Source: Cristatella mucedo
Lineage: Eukaryota > Bryozoa > Phylactolaemata > Cristatellidae
Length of the DNA stretch: 64,000 bases
Reading direction: 5' to 3'
NCBI GenBank assembly: GCA_009760855.2
Contig: WPIO01000012.1
Coordinates: forward strand, 2,514,001 to 2,578,000
Shown here: positions 23,285 to 34,490 of the stretch, piece by piece
Position numbering within the stretch: position 1 is the first letter of the stretch
How the letters are laid out: each line of letters starts with the position of its first letter
Notes under the pieces: generated by a model
Seen by the model: only the letters and a program-made list of their open reading frames with translations
Told to the model about the DNA's origin: nothing
The model's database searches: none
Translations under genes and position numbers: made by a program

Positions 23285-23480
23285 TTTAAATATGGATTAG
23301 CGACCATGTCAGAAAATTCCTGGTAGACTTTGGAGTAGTTCCTGGTTCGTTCTTAGGCACCCTTCTTTGTACTATCTATATCATCCTGTGGCAGATGTTA
23401 TTGCGAGACGCAATCTTAGCTTTAATTTCTATGCCGATGAAGCTCAGCTCTACTTATTAGTCATTATATAGACAATAGCT
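23285..23480 (+). mobile_element. LINE RT active-site scrap
   Basis: In shifting frames it reads VVPGSFLGTLLCTIYI, then ILALISM or NLSFNFYADEAQLYLL, i.e. the PQGS...LFTIYI and YADD blocks of an L2-type RT. The box is degenerate (YADE). About 200 bp remain, without a 3' tail. Confidence 0.6.
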
Positions 23481-24640
23481 TGAACAAATGCCTGCATAGC
23501 ATCAACTGATTCTCAACACAGTGAAGTCGTCAACCAAACTCAGCAAAAATGGTCAGGGTATCGGGTGCGTAATATAATTCTTTTCGTTTTCTTATGCTGC
23601 TCACGCAAAAGGGTATGGATGACGTGCTTATTGATTTCTCATGTTTTGAACTGCCATGAATCTTACCAGTGTGACCAACATGAACTGTATCATAAAACCA
23701 TATTTAAAATAAAGTTTGGGCTCCACACTGATTAGCTCGTCTACTTATCACCTCACGAGTCTTGATATGACCTAAGCTGCCTTTCTGCACTGTTCTTGAG
23801 CAGTGCATGCAATAGCTGATACTCGTAGTAGTTCATAGCCTTTGCCTTTCATCCCTGCGTGTTCTTCCTAATGAGCAGTATGCTGTGTCCAGAGGTTCAT
23901 GGTGCATACCCCTTGTCTACTGTAGTTACCTCCCCTGCACGAACGTAATATCTTCCGTAAGGGACTCGGTGCACACGGCTGACTGCACCCGTGTGTCCTA
24001 CCCAGCCTTGAGTTACCGGTAAACGATGCCATCCACGGACATTAGTTTATGCAAAGGTAAGCACTACCTATCTAACGATCGTGATGCCGTTAGCTGCAGC
24101 AGCAACGCGGATATTTTGCTACAAGGACGAAGGCTGGTTTTGGATCTCGGCTTCGGCAGGCTAGGGTATAATGCTGGCAGAGAATGCAGCCAGGGCCCCC
24201 CTTCTCCAGCTGCCGCTGGCAGCTTTTGCATCCAGCTGCCTGACGCTTCGGTGTAGTGGCCTCTGCCCGATTGCTGCCATGATTGCTGTTTTCCTGCTTT
24301 GGTTTGCTTGCTTGCTTGCCGTTCCTTGTGTGCGCACACACTGCCTTATGAACGAAAATAAAACATTCGAGCCAGTTCGCCTGATCCAGCAATGTACGTG
24401 GTGTCACCTCTTTTGGAATTCTGCCTTCGCTGGCAATAGTGGACCACTCAGACCGTACCTCGGTCTATGCTGTTTTAGCACGGGTTCGACGAATTACCGC
24501 AATCCACTCTAATTAGGCAAACAATGACCAGACACAAGCGCTGCCGAGCTCAAACTTTGGCTGATATTGTAGTGCATGTTCGAATTTATCTGTCCACAAA
24601 ACTGCATATCACTGCCCGCGTGCGTACTTATGCAAATGAG
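23481..24640. other. No recognised gene or element
   Basis: About 1.15 kb. Overlapping frames at 24026-24512 on both strands have no recognisable domain. Confidence 0.35.
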
Positions 24641-27210
24641 ATTTGACGCCGGACGCCTGTATCGCAATCTACTGTAATCCACCGCCGTCCATTCTAGTTC
24701 CCATCAAATCCGCCACAAATCAGCTGAGAGCAGCTCCAAAAAGTTTGAAATATCAAACTAAGCTACACGTACAACGTACCCAGAAAACTTCGCGCGATTC
24801 CGCTCACGCGTTCTCACGAAGTCCACTGCAATAAGATTCCCGTGGCCCAGGCCAATACAAATGCAATCCACTGCATTCCACCACGAAACGAAAGAAATCT
24901 TGTCCGAATCTGCTCCTTTTTTATTGCATATGACAGCGCACTCTGCGACACTTGCACTTAAAAAAATTTTTGCTTGCATTGGAACGGCCGTTCTCGTGCA
25001 ATGCGCTACAATCGACTGCAGTAGCCTGGGCCAATACCGCAATCCACTCCAATCCACAGAATCCACCGCATAAAAAATACATTGCGTCGAGCTCCAGTTT
25101 TTATTGCATATTAAAGTGCACCGTGCTGTGTGCAAAACCACATAAAATAAAAATATTGTGCATCCTCGCACTGTGGTAATGGGCGGCAATCGCCTGAAAT
25201 GACCTGAAAAACCACCACAATTCACTCTATTCCACTAAAAATCATCCTCAAATCGCTATCGCGAAGCTCCAATTGACATTGCATTAAGGACTAGACTCAG
25301 TTCAAAGTGCAACCACAAAATTTCGCTCCATTTTGCACACGCGTTCTCATGCAACAAATTGCAACCGACTGTAACGGCCCGGTCCCATTCCCCAATCCAC
25401 CTGAATCCCCCGAAATCCGCTGCAATCCGCCACACAGCGACCAGAACGCGTACGCTAGAAGCTCTAATTATGATTGCACGCTGCTCTGCTCTTCGGTTAT
25501 TGTGTACTCGCATAACTTCACTGTAGTTGTCTCGGCTTTTCTGCCGCAACGCACTGAAATCGACTGCAACTGCCCGGGCCAGTACGTCAATCTACCGAAA
25601 CTCATAGCAAAATGACCATAATACGTACACTTTAAGCTCTAACAGTGATTTCACGTTGCTCTAATTTTCCTTTATTGTGTAATCCCACAATTTCACTGCC
25701 AACGCCTTGACCATTCGGTAGCAATGCACTGCAATTGACTGCAATTGCCCGGGCCAATACAGCAATCTGAATCTGATACAAAATGCACTGAAATCGGTTT
25801 CGCAAAGTCAACCACATCATGTTAAGCAATTGCGCTCGTACAATCTCGGGTAATGCACGGCAATCTACGGCAACAGCTCGGCTCCAAGCATCAATTCACT
25901 ACAATCCTTGGCAAGTCGACACTAAATTGGCCGCACGAAGTGCCAATTGTCACCGCATTTCACATTTCCTTGCGCTAAAAGTTAAATTGTAGGACTTTCA
26001 AGCTATTTTGCACGTTAATGGTCAACAATGCACGGCAATCGTCAGCAATGGCAGGGACCCATACCGCAATCCGTGGCAAATCAACGAGAAATCGGGTGCA
26101 CCAAGCTCCAATTCTCATTCCATCTCAATGCGCGCACACATAATTTCAACCCTTTCAACCAGCTCTGACCGTTTAATCTTGGGCAGTGCATGGCAATCGA
26201 CGGTAATGGCACGGGCAAAAACGGCAATCCATTATGGTCCATCGCAAATCACTGGAAAGTGACAGGGCCAAGACCAAATGTATCCTACCTGTCACACCCC
26301 ACTGTGTTGAAAGTGCAATAAAATCCTATCAACCAATCACGAACATACAATCGTGAGCAATGAATGGCAATCGACAGCAATGTCCTGGGCCAATACCCCA
26401 ATTCCCGGCAAATTGAAGAGAAATTGGCAGCGCGGAAGCCTTGATTCATTACATATAACATTCCGCTGCGTCCAAAGTAAAAGTGTGAATTTTTCAAGAT
26501 GCCTTGTTTCTTAACTGTCAGCAATTCACGGCAATCAACAGCAATGGTAGGGGCCGATAGCGAAATCCGTGGAAAATTGACAAGATTGGCTGCAATAAAC
26601 TAAAACTCTCATTCCGCGTTATATGTACCCGTGCCCGCGCATAATTTTTACACATTGAAAAAATCAGTCGACGGCAACGAACGGCAATCGACGGCAATGG
26701 CCCGGAAATTACGAAAATGCATAGCGGTCAGTTGCAAATTGATCAACAGTTGCTGAGAGAAGCTTTAACTTTTTATGCTTATTGCACTACACTGCATTAA
26801 AAGTGCGGCCACATTCTTTTAAACAAGCGACAAAGGCACAATCGAGGCAATGCATGGCAATCGACGGTAATGGCCGGTCTCTGCAGCAATCTGGTTCAAA
26901 TTTGCTGCAAATAGGCTTTTTGAATTTGTAATTATCCTACCACATAGCGCTCACTGTGGGCGCACATGCTGTTCTTTTTCCCGTTCAACCTTGGGCAATC
27001 CATGGCAATTGACATCAATTGCCCGAGACAATACAGCAATCTACGATTGTGTGTTACAATTAAAAAAAAAGCTGGTGGGAGAAGATCAATTTTTTCTTGC
27101 GTGACTGTGTGCTGTATTAAAAGTTCAACCGCATCCTATCAACCAATCTTGAACGTACATGCGAGGGCAACCGACGGCAACAGCCTGGGAAAATACGGAA
27201 GTCTATCCGT
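24640..27210. repeat. Degenerate satellite-like array, period ~167 bp
   Basis: A core resembling ggcaatcgacggcaatggc followed by ccgggccaatacggcaatc recurs about 15 times. Core positions are near 24844, 25024, 25201, 25376, 25571, 25746, 25875, 26050, 26208, 26381, 26546, 26699, 26871, 27020 and 27182. Spacings run from 129 to 195 and average 167. Between cores, weaker shared words recur (aagctccaattntcattgc, cgcacaattt, gcaaat). Units are strongly diverged from each other, so the array is old. Several units keep an exact GGGCCAATAC, i.e. a CCAAT box. No coding is evident. Confidence 0.8.
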
Positions 27211-27336
27211 TGTAAGTGTACGAACTCAACTCAAGTCGTGAAACCAGGGGTATGGGTCAAGCGATCGTACTAAGTGAGGGAGACCTTGTGATTAGCTGGA
27301 AAAACATGTCAACCGTTTCCGTATTTTCCCAGGTAA

Positions 27337-27399
27337 GTATGTGTGTATGTGTGTGTGTGTGTATGTGTGTGTGTGTGTGTGCGTGTGTGCGTGTGTTTG
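27337..27399. repeat. (GT)n microsatellite
   Basis: About 60 bp of GT dinucleotides with atgt and gcgt interruptions. Confidence 0.95.
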
Positions 27400-27539
27400 T
27401 CTGAGGAATGAATCGACTGAACGCCACATAATTTTACTTTGGATCACTTCTGAGTAGCTCAAGCTCGTGTCAAAGCCTGAGCATGAGCGCCTTGCGCCTA
27501 TCGTCAATGTACCGTTCTGCTCAATTAATTCCTTGCGCT

Positions 27540-27883
27540 TCCACCTATCGCGGCTGCCGCGCGCCGCCTGCCGCGTGCTCGGTGAGCGAAACCATGAGCG
27601 CCTGCCCGCCCGCCAAGTCAGCAAGCCAGCACGATTGCCTCGCGCAAACGAGAACGGAAGCGACTGTGGCGAGCAAAGAGCTCGCTCTGAGGGCGTCGCG
27701 AGCGGTTGCTTCTCGCCTAAAGGAAGCTAAGCAGGACGCTCGCTCGAGCTGCTAGCGAGCCATCAGATCGCACGCACGCAGCTGCACTGAATGGCTGTTC
27801 GAGCCAGCCCGCGGTCGGGTCAGCGAGAGGGCACGCGGCCACGTCAGGTGGCCCAACAGCTGACTTGAATCGATGGCGAATGA
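27540..27883. other. GC- and CpG-rich segment left of the GA array
   Basis: Dense CpG (for example cggctgccgcgcgccgcctg) and no convincing frame. Together with 28484-29340 it brackets the GA array and looks like a CpG-rich, possibly promoter-bearing region. Confidence 0.35.
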
Positions 27884-28449
27884 GAGAGAGAGAGAGAGAG
27901 AGTGAGTGAGAGAGAGAGAGAGAGGGAGACACAGAGAGACAGCGAGAGGCAGAGTGAGAGACAGACAGACAGACAGAGAGACACAGAGACACAGAGAGAG
28001 AGACAGAGACAGAGAGAAACAGACAGAGAGACAGACAGAGAGACAGAGGGACAGAGAGACAGAGGGACAGAGAGACAGAGAGACAGAGAGACAGAGAGAC
28101 AGAGAGACAGAGAGACAGAGAGACAGAGACACAGAGAGACAGAGACACAGAGAGACAGAGACACAGAGAGACAGAGAGACAGAGAGACAGAGAGACAGAG
28201 AGACAGAGAGACAGAGAGACAGAGAGACAGAGAGACAGAGAGACAGAGACGGAGACGGGGACAGGGGCAGAGGCAGAGGCAGAGGCAGAGACAGAGACAG
28301 AGACAGAGACAGAGACAGAGACAGAGACACAGAGAGACAGAGAGACAGAGACGGAGACGGGGACGGGGGCAGAGGCAGAGGCAGAGGCAGAGGCAGAGGC
28401 AGAGACAGAGACAGAGACAGAGACAGAGACAGACAGACAGGCCGGCAGG

Positions 28450-28480
<31 letters not shown>

Positions 28481-28482
28481 CT
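27884..28482. repeat. 600-bp GA-rich array (GA)n / (ACAGAG)n / (GGCAGA)n
   Basis: Starts as pure (GA)n, then passes through long runs of agacagag units, a block of acagagac, two blocks of gagacgggg/gcagag and finally agac repeats to ~28482. One strand is essentially all purine. Open frames of 190-234 codons on both strands (strings of Arg-Glu-Arg-Gln or Ser-Leu-Ser) are produced by the repeat and are not genes. Confidence 0.97.
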
Positions 28483-28483
28483 A

Positions 28484-29340
28484 GAAAAGTGCTCCGTCGG
28501 TCGACTGGTGACTCAACTGTCGAGGGGGACCGAGACCTCGGCGACGATCATCGAACGCTCGGCCACCGCGGGCCCCACTGTGGCGGCCAGCCCAAACTGG
28601 CGCTAGCGATGCGCTCTCGTGCGAGCTCGAACGCAACCCACCAGAGGCGTGTGACGGCTCGCGGACGCCTGCTTTGTTGCTACTCGCCTTTGAGGTACTG
28701 ACCGGCCTCGTCCATTAAGCTACGCCCCGATGTAGAACGCACGAGATCAGCAGAGCGGCGGAGGACAGCGGTCCGCGAGCCGAGACCCGGATACCCGGAT
28801 CTCGGTCTCGCAGGTCGAAATCTTGCCGGCTGCAATGGCTTTGCAGCCTATTTTAGCGCCTCAGCACGATCGCAGCAAAATTAGAAGAGCGCGACGTTTC
28901 AAGGTGGCCAGTCGCACGTAGCCATCCACGCTATCCACGCTATCTCGAAGCGCCACCTGTCGCCAGGAGCTTCGGCAGCTTCTTCCGGGCGGCTACTATA
29001 GACATCCGAACGGCTCGGCATTGCCTCGCTTCATCGGTGGCTGCTTGCCTGGCTTCTGTCCCTCCGCTCCTCGCAAAAAGTGAGTTACTGCCTCCGTTAG
29101 GGAGGGGCACCTTCGCAATTAAGGAGGCCGGCGGACGGTTTGAGAGGAAGTGAACGCGAACGCTACTCGCAAGACGCCGAGCACGGAGTGGTGGACGCCG
29201 GGTCGAAACTCTACTCGCTAGTGCCGTCGGCCTATGACAGACCGCAAAAGTTGCAGATTCCGAGCCAACCGAGGGAAATCTGTAATTCGCGTCCATTACC
29301 GCGCCTTTCTGCTGCCTTTGCAGCCCACAGCGAGCATTCA
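28484..29340. other. GC- and CpG-rich segment right of the GA array
   Basis: High CpG, no recognisable domain in the frames present (for example 28940-29341, minus). It could hold non-coding first exons or a promoter. Confidence 0.3.
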
Positions 29341-29744
29341 TAAAATGAATGCTCGCTGTCCGGCCGCAGCTGGTTTACGGCTGATGCTCCGTTCGGATAG
29401 TCATACTGCAGTTGTGCGCTGCTTTTGAAAATGTTTACCGACATTCGAAAAGTATGGGCGTATGGTGTTGGTTTCTAGGCACTTATTGTCACGCCGCCCC
29501 GCTACGATTCTGTACGACCTCCGATATATGGCCAGTCATAGCGGCCAAACGCTTCTGCACTGTTTCTTCTGCTAAAGCACATGGCATAGTGCCTGAATTT
29601 TACTGAAAGGTTTGCCAAAAGAAGGCGAAATGTCCATACTCAGCCACGAGTATTGTCCAATACTCGTCCCACATTCGGTGCATGAGTTCGAGTCAGACGA
29701 CCTAATCGGCCACGGCCGATCAGCACAACGCACAGATTAATCAA

Positions 29745-29912
29745 AACAAATATTAGTTGATTTAGCAGCCGCATTTTACAACGGCGGAAGAGCATTAACG
29801 GCTATCACCGCCGCTTACAGTTGGAAATAAAGGATCGCTCGCTGCAGGATTTGAACCCACGTCCTCGGTCGTGAACAGTGAGCGCATTGCCTGCTGGGCT
29901 ATCACGGCCTAG
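29745..29912 (-). mobile_element. SINE2 (tRNA-derived), full copy
   Basis: Minus strand: box A-like tgatagcccagcaggcaatg, box B-like gacgtgggttcaaatcctgc (close to the GGTTCGAnnCC consensus), then aagcggcggtgatagccg and a 3' end aaatgcggctgctaaatc, aactaatatttg. The body and 3' end differ from SINE1. Matching copies lie at 36610 and 48080. Confidence 0.72.
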
Positions 29913-30594
29913 TAAAAAGTACTTTACTCAGGTTTTTATATGTCAAGCGGTGGATTTCAAAGCTCAAATACTCTGTTTGGAGTTCCTGTATTTGGCATTG
30001 AGATATCGACCCAAGGCACACAGTTGCCTGGCCAATAGAGTACTTGTTGACCAATCCGTGTGTGGTGCTAATGCTATGGCCTATCCAGCCTGATCTGAAC
30101 CCAGTATACAAATACGGGGCGATATTAACAGAAAAGCTACACCAGTCTCAGCTTTTGAAAGCTGTCACTAGAGCAGTAAGTTAAGCTAGGACCCGATGGA
30201 GATCTAAGCAATGGCGAGGCCGTTGGGTCAAGGTATAAAAATTTAGCTTTGCGTCTCCCACTTATCAAACGAAAGCCATCTCTATGGACTATTTTTCAAC
30301 TCTCAAGAAAGGCTAGTTCCAGAGGGAGACCGGTTAATTCATATCTTTCTGGCAAACGTCGCGTGCTAGCGCCAACATTAACAGGGGTGCGGGACTAAGG
30401 AATACCATTAGGGGTACCCTGAGCAAATCAGGACTACCGGGGGACGCATAATGACAATGGCGCAGGCACAAACGAGCGTGGAAAGTTGGCCTTCGGTTCA
30501 ACAGTCCTCGACGCAACAATCGCAGAACAAGTTCAACAGTCGCAGACCGTCGCTCTCGCCCACGCTCGTTCGCCCATCTACTTTCGTTTGCGGC
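29913..30594. other. No recognised feature
   Basis: About 680 bp upstream of the CT array; nothing recognised. Confidence 0.35.
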
Positions 30595-30613
30595 TCTCTC
30601 TCTCTCTCTCGCT

Positions 30614-30700
<87 letters not shown>

Positions 30701-30816
30701 TCCCTCTCTCTCTCCCCCCTCTCTCTCTCTCTTTCTCTCTCTCCCCCTCTCTCTCTCCCTCCCTCTCTCCCTCTCTCTCCCTCTCTCCCCTCTCTCTCTC
30801 TCCTCTCTCTCTCTCA
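30595..30816. repeat. (CT)n array, ~220 bp
   Basis: Nearly pure CT repeats becoming ctccct/ccctct at the right end; the complementary strand is all purine. It directly abuts the CpG-rich segment at 30817-32240. Confidence 0.97.
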
Positions 30817-32240
30817 GGCGCACGTGTGCCCTGCTGAGCAAGCGCTCTGATCGGCGTACACTGTGCTCCTCGACGACGCCACCGCCGCGAGGCGGCCGCG
30901 TGACATTGCCCGCGCGTCATTTCCGAGTTTCTCTCGACGGCGGCGCTGGCTGCTGGCGACGTACCGCCCGCACGACATGACCTGGGCTGGCCTGGCCTAA
31001 CCTGGCCTGGGCTGGGGGAAGACTAAAAGCGGGCGCGATGTGTAGACGACGCCCGGATGTTAACTGCTGGCGACCGAGGAGCGGAGACGCGCGCGAGCGC
31101 CTGAGAGAGAATTATCGACCCACGCCGCTCCAGGCAAGGGCCTGTTTTCTTTTCTCGGCTATAAATTGTTTTCGCAGTCAAGTCGCGCGATGGCGGCGCG
31201 AAGAACGGAGCGAGCGACTTGTTAAACTCGATTAAAGATGGCTCGCGAGCGAGTCATTTGGGCGGAGAGCCGGAGGCATTGCCGCGCGCGCGCGGACAGC
31301 TGGACCGGAATTCCTCCTATATCTCGACGGTTCAATTACTCGGGGAGTGAGCGTTTAATCGCCAGCTGATTGGGTAGCCTAATATAATGAACGCGTCTGC
31401 GGAGTCCTCGTCGCCGCCTTCGATGCGGGCTGCTCAGTCGAAAGCTCGCACTCGCGGCGACGCGACGACAACAGCGGTCGCCGCGAGTCTGCCCGGTGAC
31501 CCTGCGACGGCGCGAAGCGGCGTCAGACGGCGCCAGAACGAGGCCCTACTGCGCTATCTAGGCGAGTTTGGACAGACGCGAGTGAAGTAGCGCCGTGTGC
31601 AGCTCCCTCCGGTCACAAGTCCGTATCCCGTGAGGCAAGTGCGGCGCGCGCGCGGCGCGCAGCGCAGTCAAATGCCGCAGTCGATTGCTTCTGGAGGGCA
31701 TGACGTGGGCATGGCATCGGAGCCGTGAAAGGGAGGCCGTCCGGTCGCACGCCGCCCGCATGGTTCGTAGCATAAAAATGTGTCGGCGCGAGCAGGCAAA
31801 AGCAGTGGCCCCTTGGGCGACGAGAGCTTTTTTTTTTAGCGCGTCCGACGATGGATGCGTTGCACAGAGTTACCGCTCTGTGCACACTTATTACTTTAAA
31901 GCAAACGTGGTGCGCGAGAACGGCGTTAAGTAATGCGCCCTGGAGCATCTGAAGCTTTTTCGCAAACGTCTCAAGCCACCGTTTTGCGTACGCTGGGTTT
32001 CGTTGCTTCCGGGTCCGGGTCCGAGGCTTCACCGTCGGGCACCTGCTCGCCGCTCGAGCGTGTGCGCCCGTCGAGAGGCAACGAGAACATTTCCGAGCTC
32101 TGCGGGACGCGTCTGAGAAGCGTACGACGACGCGCATGCGCAGGAAAGTGTCAAAGTGCGCTCGGAATGCGCGGCCTACGGAATGCGTGCTAGGAGCCGG
32201 ACAGCGGGCCGCCGCCGATTGCGGGCTGATCGAACCACTT
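30817..32240. other. CpG-island-like segment with a small ORF
   Basis: Very high G+C and CpG (gccgcgcgcgcgcggacagc, gcggcgcgcgcgcggcgcgc). A 67-codon + strand frame at 31387-31590 starts with an A at -3 (ataATG) and has a possible GTGAAG donor before its stop, so it could be a first coding exon. I recognise no domain. The frames on the minus strand overlap it and look no better. Confidence 0.3.
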
Positions 32241-32289
32241 CAAGTGATGCGCCTTTGCATCGCGCAGCAGAGCTTCAGCAGTGACAAGG

Positions 32290-32420
32290 AACTGCGAGAG
32301 CTTGATATTCGAGCATCGACCGTTGGGTCGTTGCTCGGCCGTACGCTGCTCGCCAGTCTAGATCCTGGTCGCTGGTTCGAGTCCTGTCGCAGACAGCTCT
32401 TTCTTGCCCGCTCAAAGCAC
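32290..32420 (+). other. tRNA-like box A/box B sequence
   Basis: tcggccgtacgctgctcgcc about 30 nt before gctggttcgagtcctgtc, the latter an exact GGTTCGAGTCC box B. There is no clear cloverleaf, so this is more likely the head of a SINE or a tRNA pseudogene than a functional tRNA. Confidence 0.35.
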
Positions 32421-32538
32421 GGCGAATGCCGCCAAGATTCTTCTTGCCGCAATGCAAATTAAGCGATTGGGTCAGCGCGGAGCTCACGCGACGAGCTCAG
32501 ACGCAGACTGCAGCGCTCTCGCACCGGGAGGATGCAGG

Positions 32539-32767
32539 CAGAGGCGAAGCCAGGGGTGATAGCACTGGTGGCAGCTGCCACTCCGGGCCTGGTAGGTGGG
32601 AATCGAGTCTGACACTCGATCGGGCCGCTGGCCCTCGGTGCTCGGCCAGGCTGCACGACACCCGCAGGCGCTGCGAAACGCACCCTGACACCCACTTTAC
32701 AGGGCGGGGGCTCAGCCCCCAGACCCCATCGCGCCACCCTGGTGCTCCAAACCTGGCTTCGCCTCGT
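32539..32767. mobile_element. 229-bp hAT-type MITE with 8-bp target duplication
   Basis: Left end cagaggcgaagccagg (32539-32554) and right end cctggcttcgcctcgt (32752-32767) are inverted repeats matching over 14 consecutive positions, with the outermost two differing. The element is flanked on both sides by gatgcagg (32531-32538 and 32768-32775), an 8-bp target-site duplication, the size made by hAT transposases. The interior is GC-rich, has sub-palindromes (ggtggcagctgccac, gggggctcagccccc) and is non-coding, so it must have been moved in trans. Confidence 0.8.
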
Positions 32768-32775
32768 GATGCAGG

Positions 32776-33830
32776 CTAGATCGGCAGCGTTCGGTGAACG
32801 GCAAAGCTGCGACGATGGGCCTGATAGGATGCATAATAATGGCGTACGCTGATTAAAAATGGCCGAGAAATTTCCTAGTCGCCGCGCCGAACGCAAAGCG
32901 TAAACGGGCCATCCGTTTTTCTGCAATCGCGGGCGAACTAATTGTGCAGCGTTTGGCAGCTCCAGTGGCGGTTCTACGTTCACTCGGAAATGTTCCCAGC
33001 CATTTACTCCGAAAATGCTCGGCATTCTGTGCTTGCAATGGACAGAATGTACGGTGTCGGCTTCCACAGAGATGCATGCGGCCCGTCGATCGCTCTGTGT
33101 CGCCATGTTCGAGGCTTTATCTGTCGCCGCAGAGTCCTCAGACTTGTCTTGGCTCTTTTAGGGCGCGGCCATTGTTTGTCCTCGCCTCGCCAGCCTTGTC
33201 GAATCGGCCTCGCCTTGAGGCCGGAAGAAGTTGTCTGCAAATCTTACGACTTGTTGAAGTCCTCGGGGCATAGCGCGTGAGTAATCCGCCTTTCCTCAAG
33301 CGCCGCACTCATTAAAAAATGAGGTCGGAAAGGATTGATTTTCGACGGTTCTGCTAGAATTCCTTTATTTATACACAGACCCTTATCACCTATCTGTGGT
33401 TCTTCTCCGCTCAGAAAATTTTGCTTAGCGTGAGTTTACCAACCGAAAAGTGTTGCATTACATTCAGCACTTCCTGAAATAATGGGCTGGTTGAAAATAT
33501 GGGATATTATGAAAGGATCGGTAGCTTTTTGCAACATTTTGCTTAACTTACTCACGGGCGTTGACTTATGCTGACTGAGGCCATCAAAGCTATGACTATC
33601 ACAGTGATTCCGGTGAGCCTATAGAAGCATAAGATCTGCACAATACTTCCATGCCAGCTCTAGTTAAGTAACTAGTGAATAAGTACAATCATCAGGTCTT
33701 TTGATCTATATATTGTCGCAATATTTCACGCCATAAAATTCCCGCTGAAGCAGCTGCGACATGAAGAGCGCAAGTCAAAACTCCGGATGAATACCTGCAC
33801 AGTTTTCAAGGTTACATAGGTATGATTATG
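32776..33830. other. No recognised gene
   Basis: GC-rich until ~33280, then AT-leaning. Overlapping frames on both strands at 32942-33280 are unassigned. Confidence 0.35.
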
Positions 33831-33944
33831 CCGCGCTGGTTTGGCCCTGGAGTTAAGGTGCTCATCCCGACCAAGGTCAAGGTGATTATGGCCGATTTCA
33901 AGGGCTCGAGGCCCATCGAGGCTTATGCGAAGCGCCTGAATTGG
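33831..33944 (+). mobile_element. SINE1 head fused to a LINE 3' part
   Basis: cgctggtttggccctggagt, taaggtgctcatcccgacc, ggctcgaggcccatcgagg, gcgaagcgcctgaattgg is a SINE1 5' two-thirds, of the longer subtype with an extra aaggtgattatggccgattt between the boxes. Instead of the SINE tail it continues at 33945 with LINE family B coding sequence. Confidence 0.7.
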
Positions 33945-34175
33945 AAACCGTGCCTTGAGTTCCTATGCTCCCAAAGCCTGGAACTCACTGCCGACGCGCA
34001 AGTCACAACGTCCCCTGACATGACATTTAAAAAGAAGCTTTTAAAAGCACCCTTTTATAACAGCATTTAGTAGAAATCATTGATATTCGTCCTTTGTGTT
34101 TATGTAACTGCTTTCACTATGCCTGCTGCTCGCGGATGTTACCATCAAACAATTTTTAATGCTTTGAACAGCACA
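33945..34175 (+). mobile_element. LINE family B fragment joined to SINE1
   Basis: gaaaccgtgccttgagttc, aagcctggaactcactgccg, ttaaaaagaagcttttaaa correspond to the C-terminal WNSLP...TFKK block and 3' UTR of the family B subtype at 10322-10945. It is truncated before the hairpin tail. Confidence 0.65.
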
Positions 34176-34428
34176 CAAAACGCACACGTGGCGACGCTCG
34201 CTTTTGCGCCACCTCAAACTAACCAAGCACCTGGTCAAAGAGGGCTACCGCGAGGACGAGCTGGTCAATTCCAATGTCTTCACAAAAAATGGATCTGTCG
34301 TGTCGCCGGTCCGCCCGGACTGCTTAGGATTGCGCTCCTCTCCGTTAGCGTCGCTTCGTCATTATTAGCCAAATCGATAGACAGCTAGCAGTCAATCGGC
34401 GACGTGCCCCATACGGCGGCCGAGACTC

Positions 34429-34429
<1 letters not shown>

Positions 34430-34486
<57 letters not shown>

Positions 34487-34490
34487 CAGC
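34430..34490. repeat. (CAG)n trinucleotide repeat, ~18 units
   Basis: Uninterrupted CAG from about 34430 to 34483, then tagcagc. The frame that spans it (poly-Ser) shows no supporting protein features. Confidence 0.95.

Noticed and set aside
24640-27210. Cluster of small exons or ORFs in the satellite region
   Set aside because: Frames are short and shift from unit to unit; the pattern is explained by the ~167-bp repeat.
27902-28606. 234-codon + strand and 192-codon - strand ORFs across the GA-rich array
   Set aside because: Strings of Arg-Glu-Arg-Gln or Ser-Leu-Ser produced by the repeat itself; all six frames are open because the repeat lacks stop codons.
32426-33106. 117-codon + and 215-codon - ORFs over the MITE
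   Set aside because: Both run through the non-coding hAT-type element and its flanks without domain content.
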